From Lasiosphaeris hirsuta (Eukaryota > Ascomycota > Sordariomycetes > Sordariales > Lasiosphaeriaceae): a stretch of 64,000 bases of DNA. Of this stretch, positions 23,135 through 35,532 are shown one piece after another (positions within the stretch are counted from its first letter, which is position 1; each line of letters begins with the position of its first letter). The notes below the pieces were generated by a model. That model was not told the origin of the DNA and did no database searches. It saw only the letters and a program-made list of their open reading frames with translations. The stretch spans positions 1,240,001-1,304,000 of the forward strand of contig JAUKUA010000006.1 in NCBI GenBank assembly GCA_030549175.1. The letters run 5' to 3'. The position numbers and the translations under genes were made by a program.

Positions 23135-24504
23135 AGTATTTAATTTTAACGGTATTATACTCAAACTAACACTATTTCCTAGAGGTTATAGAAGGTATAA
23201 AGGTTTAATGTTTGAGTAGCTTTACAAAGCCAATGCCGGCTTTTAGTGGAAAGGTAGTCTGTGGATTTAAATCGCTTTAAATAGAGATATAACGCTACCC
23301 TATAACTATTTAGTTAACAGTGACGGAGATGGAACAGAGATATATATATCATTGAAAGAGTGGCCACATATCTAATGACATACTGGAATAAATAGATAGA
23401 TGAAGAAGTAATGATAAATCCTCTGAGGGGTATAACTAAATGATTGGCCTACCTCGAATTTGTACAACAGAGAGTTTGAGCAATCAGCAATGTGTAACTT
23501 GAGGAATCCAAGGTGCCGAACGGGCTATACACTCAGGACACGCCGTGTCCGGTTGCTCCGGGCTTTTCCCATAACATCAATGGAACATGCACATACATGT
23601 GTGTATCATAGAATAGGCCCGGTGCGCATGCACACAGAAAATATGGCTCAGGTGTTTTGTAGAGGCAGAGGTGGTGCTGGCGTTGGCATGCGTTTTTAGC
23701 GCTGTGCCTAGGTGTGCCTGTGCCGCATGGACGACCCATCATGATTTTGCGGCCTGAAGGCCAACAGATCGATGCAGATAGGTCGGCATGACCCTTGGCA
23801 AAACGTCCGTGCTTCTCACTGTCAGCGGCGCCATTCTCTTGGCGCCGGTCGTTCCTCCCACCTCCACCAACATCATCTTTCACTGTTCTTTGTTCGGAAA
23901 CCGCCTCGCTTGTTGATCGTCAACCCCTGAGCGCCGGAATCCACCATATCTTGTTGTCTGCTGCTAGCAGCAGTCTTCCTGGATGCCGCGAGGATGTGTG
24001 TGTTTGCTGCTTGAATCCATTGATCTTCACACAGGTGCAACCCCCGCCATTTCCGCCCACAACAGTCACCGCAACCGCAACCGCAAGCACCACGGTCGGG
24101 CTTGTCATTCTCCCGCTCCTCTTTGGCATTCCACGAGCTGACTGCCCGCGACTGCATTTCTTCTTCACCTTTTCCCACCAGACCATCTATCGCCCCAGCC
24201 CCCTCCCTCACGATCAGCACCGTAAGTCGCACGAGCGCTGCCGCTACAGCGAACCCTTCCGGTCGCTTGCGCTCCGGGTCTTGGCGTCATCCAGTGTCGT
24301 CAGCACCCACACGCCTGCATCTATACCCGCACCCGTGCTCGTACTTGCACGGGCATCGTCCTTGCCTCTGTTCCGACCGCACAAGTTGGCACAGTGCCTC
24401 GGCCGATCCTTATCTACCAACCTGACCACAACCTGCCCTCTCGACAGATCCCTCACCCAATTCTCAACACGTCCTGTTGATGTCCGACGAGTGCCGCTTT
24501 TACA
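23135..24504. other. AT/GC boundary and sip5 upstream region
   Basis: Bases 23135-23450 are still AT-rich with no recognisable element. From about 23500 the composition becomes normal GC. From about 23800 to 24504 the strand is pyrimidine-rich, typical of a fungal promoter and 5' leader. The long plus-strand frame 23795-24787 overlaps sip5 in another frame and has no family features, so I do not call it. CGTAAGTCGC near 24222 could be a donor of a 5'-leader intron. Confidence 0.5.
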
Positions 24505-27299
24505 ATGGGAAATTCTAGCACCAAGGAGGCGCGCACTGGTGATGCTGGCCATCGCAACCATGCCTCCAACTTCATCCCTGGTCCCGAGTCAGGACCTAGT
24601 GCCTCCCTGCACACTGACAGGTCCTTCAATAGAAGGAATCGAGTCAGCCGTGGTGATTTGGGGGGGATGCTTGGGCTGGGCACGCCCGCTAGCTCCAGCT
24701 CACACCCCGAGCCACCATACGAACGTCGCGAAACAAGGCAGGAAAGGGAGGCCAGGAGACTGGAGAGAGAACGTGTCGCTAGATTGAGCGAGCGAGAGCG
24801 AAGCATGAGAGAAGAACATATTGATGGTGGCTTTCTTGTCACAATGGGGACATATACAGGGCCCGAAGACTTCAACAAACAAATTGTTCGCCAGCTGCAG
24901 GTTTGTCTGGCCCAGTTAGCGGCCTTTAGCCCGAACACGAAACGGAACCGCTGACATCGAGTTAGATTGAGCGAAAAATAGCTCCATTTTGGCGAGGCCT
25001 GAATGACTTCAGCGATCAGTGGACCGAGTCCCAAATCATCGCAGCTGCACGAGGCCTGCCCGTTCCGCCTGCCGACCAAATCCCCCCTGACGAGTTGATA
25101 CCTCGACCACTGCCCTTCGATTCTCCCACGGCATCGACCCAAAACCTCAGCAATTTGACCGTACCCCTCGGCGGTCGCACCCAGTCCGTCGCGTCCGAGC
25201 ACAGTGTTTCCAACGCCGGATCTGCGTTGCCGTCACCCGTCTCTGCCCACGTCCAGAGAACAAACTCCCCATTCAAACCTCGAGGAAAGGCGCTGGCAGC
25301 CGTATTGGGCGGGTCGTCTCGCAACGGTTCAACGACGGAGATTGTGCCACGCGAGATCAACTTACCAATTGACCCATTCGTCAATGGGCAACCTCTTGAA
25401 GTCTTTCTCTACAAAGACGCCATTGAGTGTCCGATCTGTTTCCTATCATACCCACCCTATCTTAACCATACGAGGTGTTGCGACCAGGCTATTTGTAGCG
25501 AATGCTTCGTTCAGATCAAACGGCCTGATCCACATTTTCCCGAGGGACATAATGAGAATGATCCTAATCACAACCCCGAGGAGTCGGCCGGGCTTCTGGT
25601 ATCTGAACCTGCCTGCTGTCCGTATTGCACGCAACCTGAGTTCGGCGTTACGTACGAACCGCCGCCTTTCCGTCGCGGTCTGACATATGGCATATCCCCA
25701 CCAATGCTTGGAAGCATGAACACAGCCATGTCCTCAAGTAGCTCGCTCAACTCAGGAAACCTGTCGCCGACACTTGGATCCCCAATCAGTAGTGGAAGTC
25801 GCCGTCGCACACAGTCTTTGTCTGCGAATGCTCCCAACGTTATCTTGACGGACAAAATTCGACCTGAATGGGCTACCAAATTGCAGACGGCGCGCGCCCA
25901 CTTGGCGAGAAGAGCTGCCGCAGCGACGGCCCTGCACACGGCTGCCTTCCTAATGGGCAATGCAGAGACAAGGCCATCACGGACACGCTTTGGGCGGAGG
26001 GGCACCGGACTTTCAGGGTCAACCCCCACATCTCTTCCTGCGGGAGCGAATAATGACGGCGACAACGCCGATAGCGGCACAGGGACTCCTTCCCATGGCG
26101 GCCTTGAGCCTGGCCCTAGGGGGAATTCAGGGCATGATACAATCTCCGGTGCTGGAAACCGACGTAGTCGACTCGAGGACCTAGAAGACATGATGTTCAT
26201 GGAGGCAATTCGTCTGTCCCTGGCCTCGGAAGAGGAGCGCAAGAAAAAAGTAGAGAAGGAAGAAAAGAAAGAAGCCAAGAAGAAGGAGAAGGAAGATCGC
26301 AAGGCCGCCAAAGCCGCTGCAAAGCATGGCGAGCCGTATGAAGGTGCCGGTCATCGTAGCGGACACAGCTCGGCGAGTGGCAGCAGCATGAGCCTGCCCA
26401 GCTTAGGGTTTGGGAGGAAGCGCGGCAATAGTGGTGCCAGCAACCTCCGGGTCGAAGCGAGCGTGGCCAGTGCGATAGCCAGCAGCGGTCCATCGGGGAG
26501 TCCAACCGCAGATTCGGATGCCAAGGACAAGGGCAAAGGGGTTGACCGAAGCCTCCTTCCCACGACTCCAGAGGGTACCGGCATTGGTACTTCCGAGACA
26601 AATGCTTCGGGGTCATCGGCGACGAACCTGACATCTGCTCCGCGTCCTATTCCTTCACACCAGCCAGCCGGACCGTCTCACTTGCGCCAGATGAGCAGTG
26701 CTTCTTCGGTCTCTTCCTCAATTCTGGACAGCCACCCTGGCAGCTATATCTCGCCGTCCCACTTACAGGATCCTCGCTCCAGCGGTCTCAGTCTCGGAAG
26801 TCGCTCCGGTGCTAGCGAAGATGGAGGCGACCACGACCGCGACCGGGATCCAAGCGCGAGCACCGAGCCCATGTTTAACTTTAGGAGCTTGGCGGAGGTG
26901 GTTGGTGTGAGCATAGAGGGCGAGCACGCTGGGAGACGTTTGAGCCATATCGAAGCTGAGAGAAAGGCAAGAGAGCTTGGCGAGGCACAATCGTCGCAGC
27001 AGGAGCCTGAGCTTACGTCTTCTGGGCCAACTAAGGCGGACAAAGCTGGTCAGCCTGTTGCTATGGAAGAGCAAGTCGAGAATATCTCCAATTCAGATGG
27101 GGCCGGCAGAAATGCCTCGAAATCAGAGCCCGGAAATGCTGAAGGCGACCAAAAAGAGAATCAACCCACGGGACAGGTAGCATCCTTTTCTGATGCAGAT
27201 TTGACGCCACCGAAGGTTACCATTACAGCTGGCGCCGAAGACTCGAAGCAAATTGGCTATGAGACAGCTAGGGAACACCTCCGCCAGGTGACGCAATAG
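24505..27299 (+). CDS. sip5: Sip5-like protein (Snf1-interacting)
   Basis: Two exons, 24505-24900 and 24966-27299, with a 65-bp phase-0 intron (GTTTGT..GTTAG, branch CTGAC), give about 909 aa. It begins MGNSSTKEA, a likely N-myristoylation site. The conserved Sip5 core follows the intron: IERKIAPFWRGLNDF, then at about residues 287-312 a zinc-finger-like CPIC...CC...ICSEC cluster and a later CCPYC. An EDMMFMEAIRLSLASEEE segment (about residues 534-552) resembles a ubiquitin-interacting motif and runs into a Lys/Glu coiled coil. The rest is Ser/Gly-rich and disordered. Yeast Sip5 binds Snf1 kinase and Reg1 phosphatase in glucose signalling; that role here is by homology. This is the first gene right of the transposon block. 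Confidence 0.87.
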
Positions 27300-27878
27300 T
27301 GGCGACTGCCTGGCCTGGGATGATCTCCCTCGACGAGAGCAGGGGGACATATGATTATGAATGAAGCAAGATGGTAGCCCAAATAACAGCGAATGGACAG
27401 TGCGACAGAATCGAGACGAGCTGTTGCCATTCAGTTTAGCTCTTGCGGGAGATGTTGGGAATTACCGGGATAGATTTCTCTATTGTATTACATGGGATAG
27501 GAGGTTGACAGAACTGGGTATCGCACTGGGGTCTCTTGACCAGCGTTGTTGTATAAAGCTCCCTTACCCGCCTTGGCTCCCCTTTTCGCAAGTGTTTCAT
27601 CACACCTCGGCGGTACATCAGAATGGTAGCTGAACATCATACCACAGGTGGTGACAAGGAGTTTGGGTTGACTTCATGGACGTGGCGGCGTACGGCCTTG
27701 CATTTGGTTAGGAACAGGAGTCGGAGGGTACTAGAGTGAGAGTAGTCTATCACAAGCGTTAGAAGTACTGACCGAGGGCTTCTTCATTATTGTTATTATT
27801 ATTATTATTATTATTATTTATCGTTTCTGGACGGTTTTGTCCCCTCTCCCTCCCCTATCACCCACTGGCGCGGGGTTT
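27300..27878. other. Convergent intergenic region
   Basis: This lies between the 3' ends of sip5 and the aldo/keto reductase gene. I see no supportable gene; it holds a trinucleotide microsatellite (see next entry). Confidence 0.6.
27790..27820. repeat. (ATT)n microsatellite
   Basis: About nine tandem TTA/ATT units, slightly imperfect at the left edge, in the intergenic space between two convergent genes. Confidence 0.9.
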
Positions 27879-29228
27879 CTACACTTGTCGTCTATCGCTG
27901 GTCTCGAGCACGGAATTTATTGCCCTTTGCTTCGCCAGGCAGTATGCAGCTATCGTGCCATCGTCTGGGGCGGTGCCCCTTTCCTTCGCTGGCCTAGTGT
28001 TCACAAAACTAGGTCCGGGACTCTCCCAAGCAAAGTCTTTCCACGTCCCCAGTGCTGGCCATAACTCTTTTTCGGCCAGCTGTAACACCTTCTTCTGCCG
28101 CGCTGAGTCGTATACGCCATGAGTACCTGATTTCCCTGAAGCCAAGGTATGCTCGATACCAGCAAGAACCTCATGCCATTCTTTTACCGTCTGCTCGAGC
28201 TCAGCGATCGACGAAACACCGCAAACGGTAGCACCAACTCGCCCCAGGTTTGCCGAAGTTAACCCCGCGACTCCTGCTGCGGCGCCAACCCGTGCCCATT
28301 CTTCCAGGGCCCAGCGGATAGCAACCGACTCCAAACGTTCTCCCGCTGCCTCCGCAATGCGGGCAATCTTCTTGCACACAAGCCGCAGCTCAGGCGGGGA
28401 CGGATGCCACACGGCAAGGGGAGAGGATTCCTTTTCTTCACTAATCGGGCCCGCGGGTATGCCCCGGCTTGTTAGTAGCCCCATTCCGAGCATGCTGGCA
28501 TTTAGCACGACATCAACACCCGCAGCCTTGAGCCTAGCCAGCGGACCACCCTTTCCTTTTTCCGGATCCCCAGTCTCCCCATCCCTCCCAACCCACGGGA
28601 ACCCCAATCGCCGATTCTGCACCGTGAAATGCCCGTAACTCAGCACCGCGTCCAACGGCTCGCCGGTCTCGGCGTAAATCATCTCGGCCAGCTCGCACAG
28701 CACGTCAACTGGAAAGCCACTGATGCCAACATAGCGCACCAAGCCCTCCTCATCGCGCAGCCGCCGCAGCTCGCGCACGGCGCCGAGGACCTCGGGAGGC
28801 GACACGAACTCAACGTCGTGCGTGTAGACGAGATCGAGGTACGGGGTGTGCAGGCGCTCCATGCTGCGCAGGAGAGAGTAGCGGATGTAGGTGGGCGAGT
28901 AGTCAAACTCATCGCCGGCGATGCGGCCGGCCTTTGTGACGAGGTGAAAGCTGGAGCGCGGGACGGCGGGGGTGGAGGCATCGGTGGGGTTCATGAGCGC
29001 GTCGAGGGCGGTGCCGAGGAGGGCTTCGGAAGGACCATAGTACGGCGACGTGTCGAAGGCGGTCACGCCGAGGTCGAGGGCGCGCGAGACGATGGCGCGG
29101 TACGGCATGGCCAGCGGGTCGGCGACATACTGCGTGTTGAAGGTTGCCGTGCCGAGGATGAGCGGCGGGAGGACGGCGTGCAGAGGGTGCCGGGATGCGG
29201 CCGGGTTGTTTGGTGATGGCGTCGACAT
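27879..29228 (-). CDS. ara2: D-arabinose 1-dehydrogenase, aldo/keto reductase (Ara2-type)
   Basis: A single-exon frame of 449 aa starts at the ATG at 29228 (MSTPSPNNPAASRHP). The frame can be extended to 29303 only with a TTG, so I reject that start. Aldo/keto reductase tetrad residues are visible: Asp59 and Tyr64 in FDTSPYYG, Lys99 in LVTKAGR, and His137 in YTHDVEF. LILGTATFN near the N-terminus and MERLHTPYLDL are typical of the ARA2/L-galactose dehydrogenase group. Yeast Ara2 oxidises D-arabinose with NAD+ to the lactone, the step before D-erythroascorbate synthesis. It should be cytosolic, since no signal peptide is seen. It is longer than yeast Ara2 (335 aa) because of inserts and a C-terminal extension. 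Confidence 0.85.
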   Translation of the reverse strand: MSTPSPNNPAASRHPLHAVLPPLILGTATFNTQYVADPLAMPYRAIVSRALDLGVTAFDTSPYYGPSEALLGTALDALMNPTDASTPAVPRSSFHLVTKAGRIAGDEFDYSPTYIRYSLLRSMERLHTPYLDLVYTHDVEFVSPPEVLGAVRELRRLRDEEGLVRYVGISGFPVDVLCELAEMIYAETGEPLDAVLSYGHFTVQNRRLGFPWVGRDGETGDPEKGKGGPLARLKAAGVDVVLNASMLGMGLLTSRGIPAGPISEEKESSPLAVWHPSPPELRLVCKKIARIAEAAGERLESVAIRWALEEWARVGAAAGVAGLTSANLGRVGATVCGVSSIAELEQTVKEWHEVLAGIEHTLASGKSGTHGVYDSARQKKVLQLAEKELWPALGTWKDFAWESPGPSFVNTRPAKERGTAPDDGTIAAYCLAKQRAINSVLETSDRRQV

Positions 29229-31105
29229 GGTGTTGTTGTGCCTGCTACTCAGTTCTATGGTGTTTGAGTGCTTGGAGGGAGGAATTGAGGAGACAGTCAA
29301 CAATGAATTCGCACGACAGGTGCTGCCCTGTTCTGACTGCGGGTCGCGACAGCGAAGTGGGGTTGAACATATTCATCCGAGATAAGACGCGATTGGATGG
29401 AGAATTAGATAGCATACTACCTTCGTGCACCGTGACAGCGGCAACATACCCCCTCCCACTCCCTGAAAGCGAGGGCTTCACAGCTCTCCCGGCCGTATAT
29501 TATTGCGCCATGACGGCTCGAGGGGACACGGCCTTCCATCCATGGAAACTCCGATGGAGGGGGAATGTGGGGTCGTTGGGGAACACTGACCCCGCCGTTA
29601 CGGAGAATACCGAACGAATATCGCGTGCAGTTGTTCGGTTTCAGGAGGGGCACCTATCTCTTGGCAACGCCTACTCACTACTACAGGGAACCCCCAAACA
29701 ATCACAAAAAAATGACCGATTGGACGGAATGTCAACGGCGCAGCCGATCGATCCCCTCCTAAGAGGCATGTGAGATGCACCGACATGATGTCGACACGCT
29801 CCCTATATTCCCTCTCGCTCAAATTTCTAGCTTCTCTATGGCTCCAATGCCGGCGAAAGTAGCCCGCTAAAGCGGGTCAGGCGGCCGAGCAAATCCAAGC
29901 CAACGGATCGCAGGGTTTGGGACATGGCTTCCAGTGAAGCTACCACCCCGGAAAGACAGCTCTCCTCATGGGGTCCCCAGAACCTGGAAAATGGCTCGCC
30001 ATATTCTTCAAGATGTCTCACGAGCCATGGACCTCCCCATTCATCGCTTCCTCGCTGGGAACCCGCTCTCCTGGAAACACCGTCCGCCAAGACTCACTCG
30101 GCAGCTTGGCTGTTGGACAACCCCACGGACTCGCAGGCTTCCATGAACCTTCCACAAGATGGGATGGAGGGATGGCCCAGACTGAAGGCCAAGACTCCAA
30201 GACGCATGTCCCGTTGCGTTGCATGGCCCCAGGGGGCTCATCTCAGTCAGGACAGCCGCTGTTTCTTGCGGAGTAGTTGTGCCTCCAGCACGATTAGCCT
30301 AAACCATGCACCACCTTGTCGCTTAGCTTTGATATCAGCCTTTTTCTATCCACTCGTTTCTTGCTCAATGCTCATCCTCAGCACAACGAGAAACGGCCAT
30401 TCCGTCCGTCCCGCTCCGTCTAATATATCACAGCACCCCGCATTGAGAAATATTTCATCTATCTACCAGATCAATCGCTTTAGCCCTCCAATCAAGCACA
30501 AGGGATCGCCATCCACCGAGAAAGACGTCACTTTTCCCACGTCCATCCCTCGTCTCCATAATTCCCATCTCTGGAGCTACTGGCGCCGCTGCGTGTTATT
30601 GATGTTCCATCAGCACCCAAATGCGGATCCAGTGTTGACGCCTCCGGAGCGAGTCTCGAGCCAACCAGAGCCAAGCCAAAACTGATGACCCCAGGTGTCT
30701 TGTCGTCCAGGGATAGATACCTCGAGGGTTCGCATTCCGCTACAGCTACATTGTGGCATAGCGAGCCGGGCTATATGCTGGGGAGTTGCTGGCTCCGGCC
30801 CAGACTGGCCGTCCCATTCATATGTTCCTCGGTTTTGTTGTGCCGTCTACCGGCCTGTTGTAGTATGCAGGCTGGCTTGCATCGTTCCCAAGCCCTGCTC
30901 GATATTGGATATTTCCCCTTCCGCATGGGCGGGAAAGGCCTCCAGGCACACGGGGGATGTATATCATTTCTTTGCGTCTCTCCCATACAACATAGCGGCC
31001 GCATACATTGAGCGTATAAAAAGTATCCCCTATCCCGTGTTCAACCAACCATCCCTCCCAACTTGCTGTCTTCTCTTGAATTGCCGCCCAATCGAAGAAA
31101 CGAAA
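29229..31105. other. Intergenic region with AA8 promoter
   Basis: Divergent upstream space between the ara2-like gene and the AA8 gene. A plus-strand frame at 29924-30685 (253 codons, real ATG) has low-complexity Ser/Pro composition, no recognisable domain and no supporting splice structure; I do not call it a gene. Confidence 0.5.
31014..31021 (+). promoter_or_regulatory. TATA box of the AA8 cytochrome gene
   Basis: GTATAAAA about 90 bp upstream of the ATG at 31106, followed by a pyrimidine-rich leader and a CGAAAATG start context. Position and sequence fit a core promoter; no experimental support. Confidence 0.5.
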
Positions 31106-31859
31106 ATGCATCTGCCTCGTGGAATCGCGGGTGTCGCTGGCTTTTTGGGCCTGGGTGAGCAAAGCATGTTCTTCCCATCATTCTAGCCCATCACTGACAA
31201 GACACGTAATCTAGCTACTAGGCAGTTTGAAGCCGACTCGGCTGTTTATGAGGACAGCGCGACAGGCCTAAAGTTCGCCTCTTACACCAGCGATCGCCAT
31301 GTCATCTTCCGGGTTGCTATTCCGGACGTCATCCCGACTACTCTGACCTTCGACACCGTTCTACAGATCGTGTCTCCCATTGAAGTCGGCTGGGCCGGTT
31401 TCGCGTGGGGAGGTTCCATGACATACAATCCCTTAGCTATCACTTGGGCCAATGGAACTAATGTTGCCTTGTCATCACGGATTGCCTAGTCAGTCGCGCT
31501 CTTGCTACAAGTCATCCTAGTCCAGATAGCTAACACTTGACAGCGGATATTATACCCCGCCAGTCTACGAGGAGGCGAAATATACGGTTCTGAAGACGGG
31601 TACTCACCTCAACGCGACGCACTGGCAAGTCACTGCCTTGTGCAAGGGCTGTTCGAGATGGGGTGACGAGGACATGGGTTTCACGGAAATTGATCCACAA
31701 TACCACACCACATTTGGTTTCGCCTACGGTAATACCCCAGTTGACACGCCTTCCAGCTATTCGACATCTTTCGGTATCCACGACAGCATAGGACACCCAA
31801 TTTTTGATCTCGAGGTGGCCAAGAATGCAGGCTTTGAGGCAAAGGTGGCAGCGCTCTGA
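31106..31859 (+). CDS. Secreted single-domain AA8 cytochrome (CDH-type heme domain)
   Basis: Three exons, 31106-31154, 31215-31488 and 31544-31859, give 212 aa. Introns are 60 bp (GTGAGC..CTAG) and 55 bp (GTCAGT..ACAG). The N-terminus MHLPRGIAGVAGFLGLA is a plausible signal peptide. The rest matches the cytochrome domain of cellobiose dehydrogenase. GWAGFAWGGSMTY carries the presumed heme-ligand Met85. RIAYGYYTPPVYEEAKYT matches the block after the second beta-sandwich strand. GIHDSIGHPIFDL near the C-terminus holds the presumed ligand His187 (or His192). There is no flavin domain and no CBM. Such proteins are thought to pass single electrons outside the cell, for example to polysaccharide monooxygenases or Fe(III). 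Confidence 0.75.
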
Positions 31860-32542
31860 GAGCCGTCTCGGCCCGTCGGAGGACAGGCGCCGGAAACGGC
31901 TTTCTAAACATACATGTACATAAACATGAGCGAGATGGTACCCTTCGATATAGACGTAATCCAGCGAAATTGGCGGACCCAGCACCACCTTGCCACAGTT
32001 TGTGTTCGCAAAGATTTGTTGACCTTCCGGCCTTGTTCAGCAACCCTTTTGGGGGAGGCAGCCAACCCAAGGTCAGCGGTGTTTTCCCATCGACTTCGAT
32101 GGACGTTGCCATTCAACCCAACAACGACACGCCTCTTCGAACCGAATGATGCCGCTATGAGGCTATGTTCTCTTGGCATCACTATAGATGCATCCCAGCA
32201 TCATGGAACACCGCCATCCTGTCAGCAACCCAGTGGCATTAGATAGGGTTAGGGACCCTCCAAACGATGTGCCGAACTAATATCGACAACCCCCCTTACC
32301 CCTCAACCTCTCCCAACTGGATGAATGTACGCTTCCACTTGTACCCCAATTTGGGGCTATTTCAACCGGCCCTCACGACTTGTTCCTGGGGCCCCGGTGT
32401 TGGAGAACACGTCAGGAACAGGACACCACGTGCCTGGCTCTCGATGGTACACGCACAATGTCTTGCTCTTGATAGTTAAACATGAGGATATATCTAATAC
32501 CTTCTCTTCTTGCAAGTGGGCCAAAATATCGCCCGGTCCACC
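31860..32542. other. Intergenic region
   Basis: This holds the 3' flank of the AA8 gene and the promoter of the esterase gene. No supportable gene seen. Confidence 0.6.
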
Positions 32543-34733
<2,191 letters not shown>

Positions 34734-35532
34734 TAATGTGCCGGGGAGTTCACCCGTGTTTCGTCTTGGGGGGTCTTTGAGCATTGATTACCTAGCTAAA
34801 AGCTGCTTCGGATCTCGAAAAAGAAAGGGGCTCTAGACCGAATCATTGATTGAATCAGCAGTAGTATTTTTGGGGTACAAGGTGCATTGAAGTTTATTGT
34901 GCATATCTTCCATGATGAACCACGCGTCTCCCTGTCAAATGGGCCCGGCTCGGCTCGCCACGACATGTACCGGCTGCTCATAAGTGGCTGCGGAACCAAA
35001 GCCGCCGGGAAACACTCAATCCCTATCAGCACCACTCTGAATACTGCGATAGGAGAATATCGACGGTCAAGGCACGACTTGGCAGCAAGCGCCGGGCTGA
35101 CATTATCAACATGTGTCGCTTAGGAGGTCGATTTCTTGTGCCATTGCAACGTAGCTCTAAGCGACTGGTGGTGAAAAATGGCAAGCCGTTGTTACCAGGT
35201 CTTGGCGTAGATGGGCCTGGGATCGTGACGAGAATCCGTGTCATAATTCCGAGTCCCCGGCCAATAACCCCAACGTATTAAGCTCCAGGTTAAGTTATTG
35301 GTCCCCTCGTAGCCTGACCCGGCTCTGAAATAAGGCAGATAGATAGGATAGCTGTGAACTCGGTGATATACCTAGACCGCGCATGATGCCGAATGAAAGC
35401 AACCGATTCCGATGTGCTCTGAAAGATATATATCCCACCTAGAATCTCTCTTGGCGCGTAGCTCCCTTGCTTCAGCTGCCTGCCGCACCTGCCATGTCCT
35501 TGCTACCGGGTTTCAGGGTCCCTGGCTTGATT
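34734..35532. other. Intergenic region
   Basis: Promoter region of the FAD oxidase gene; CGATATATA-like and GATATATATCCC tracts lie near 35420-35440. No gene seen. Confidence 0.5.

Noticed and set aside
23795..24787. Long plus-strand ORF (330 codons) upstream of and overlapping sip5
   Set aside because: It overlaps the secure sip5 start in another frame, is Pro/Ser/Thr-rich with no domain, and reflects a pyrimidine-rich leader.
24453..26634. Several 145-249 codon minus-strand ORFs across sip5
   Set aside because: They are antisense shadows of a GC-rich Ser/Gly coding region, with no conserved features.
28629..29216. Plus-strand ORF (195 codons) opposite the ara2-like gene
   Set aside because: Antisense shadow; Ala/Gly/Val/Arg-rich as expected from complementary GC-rich codons.
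29229..29303. N-terminal extension of the ara2-like protein (25 residues)
   Set aside because: It begins with TTG on the minus strand; the first ATG at 29228 gives the usual N-terminus.
29924..30685. 253-codon plus-strand ORF
   Set aside because: Has a real ATG but low-complexity composition, no domain and no splice-supported extension.
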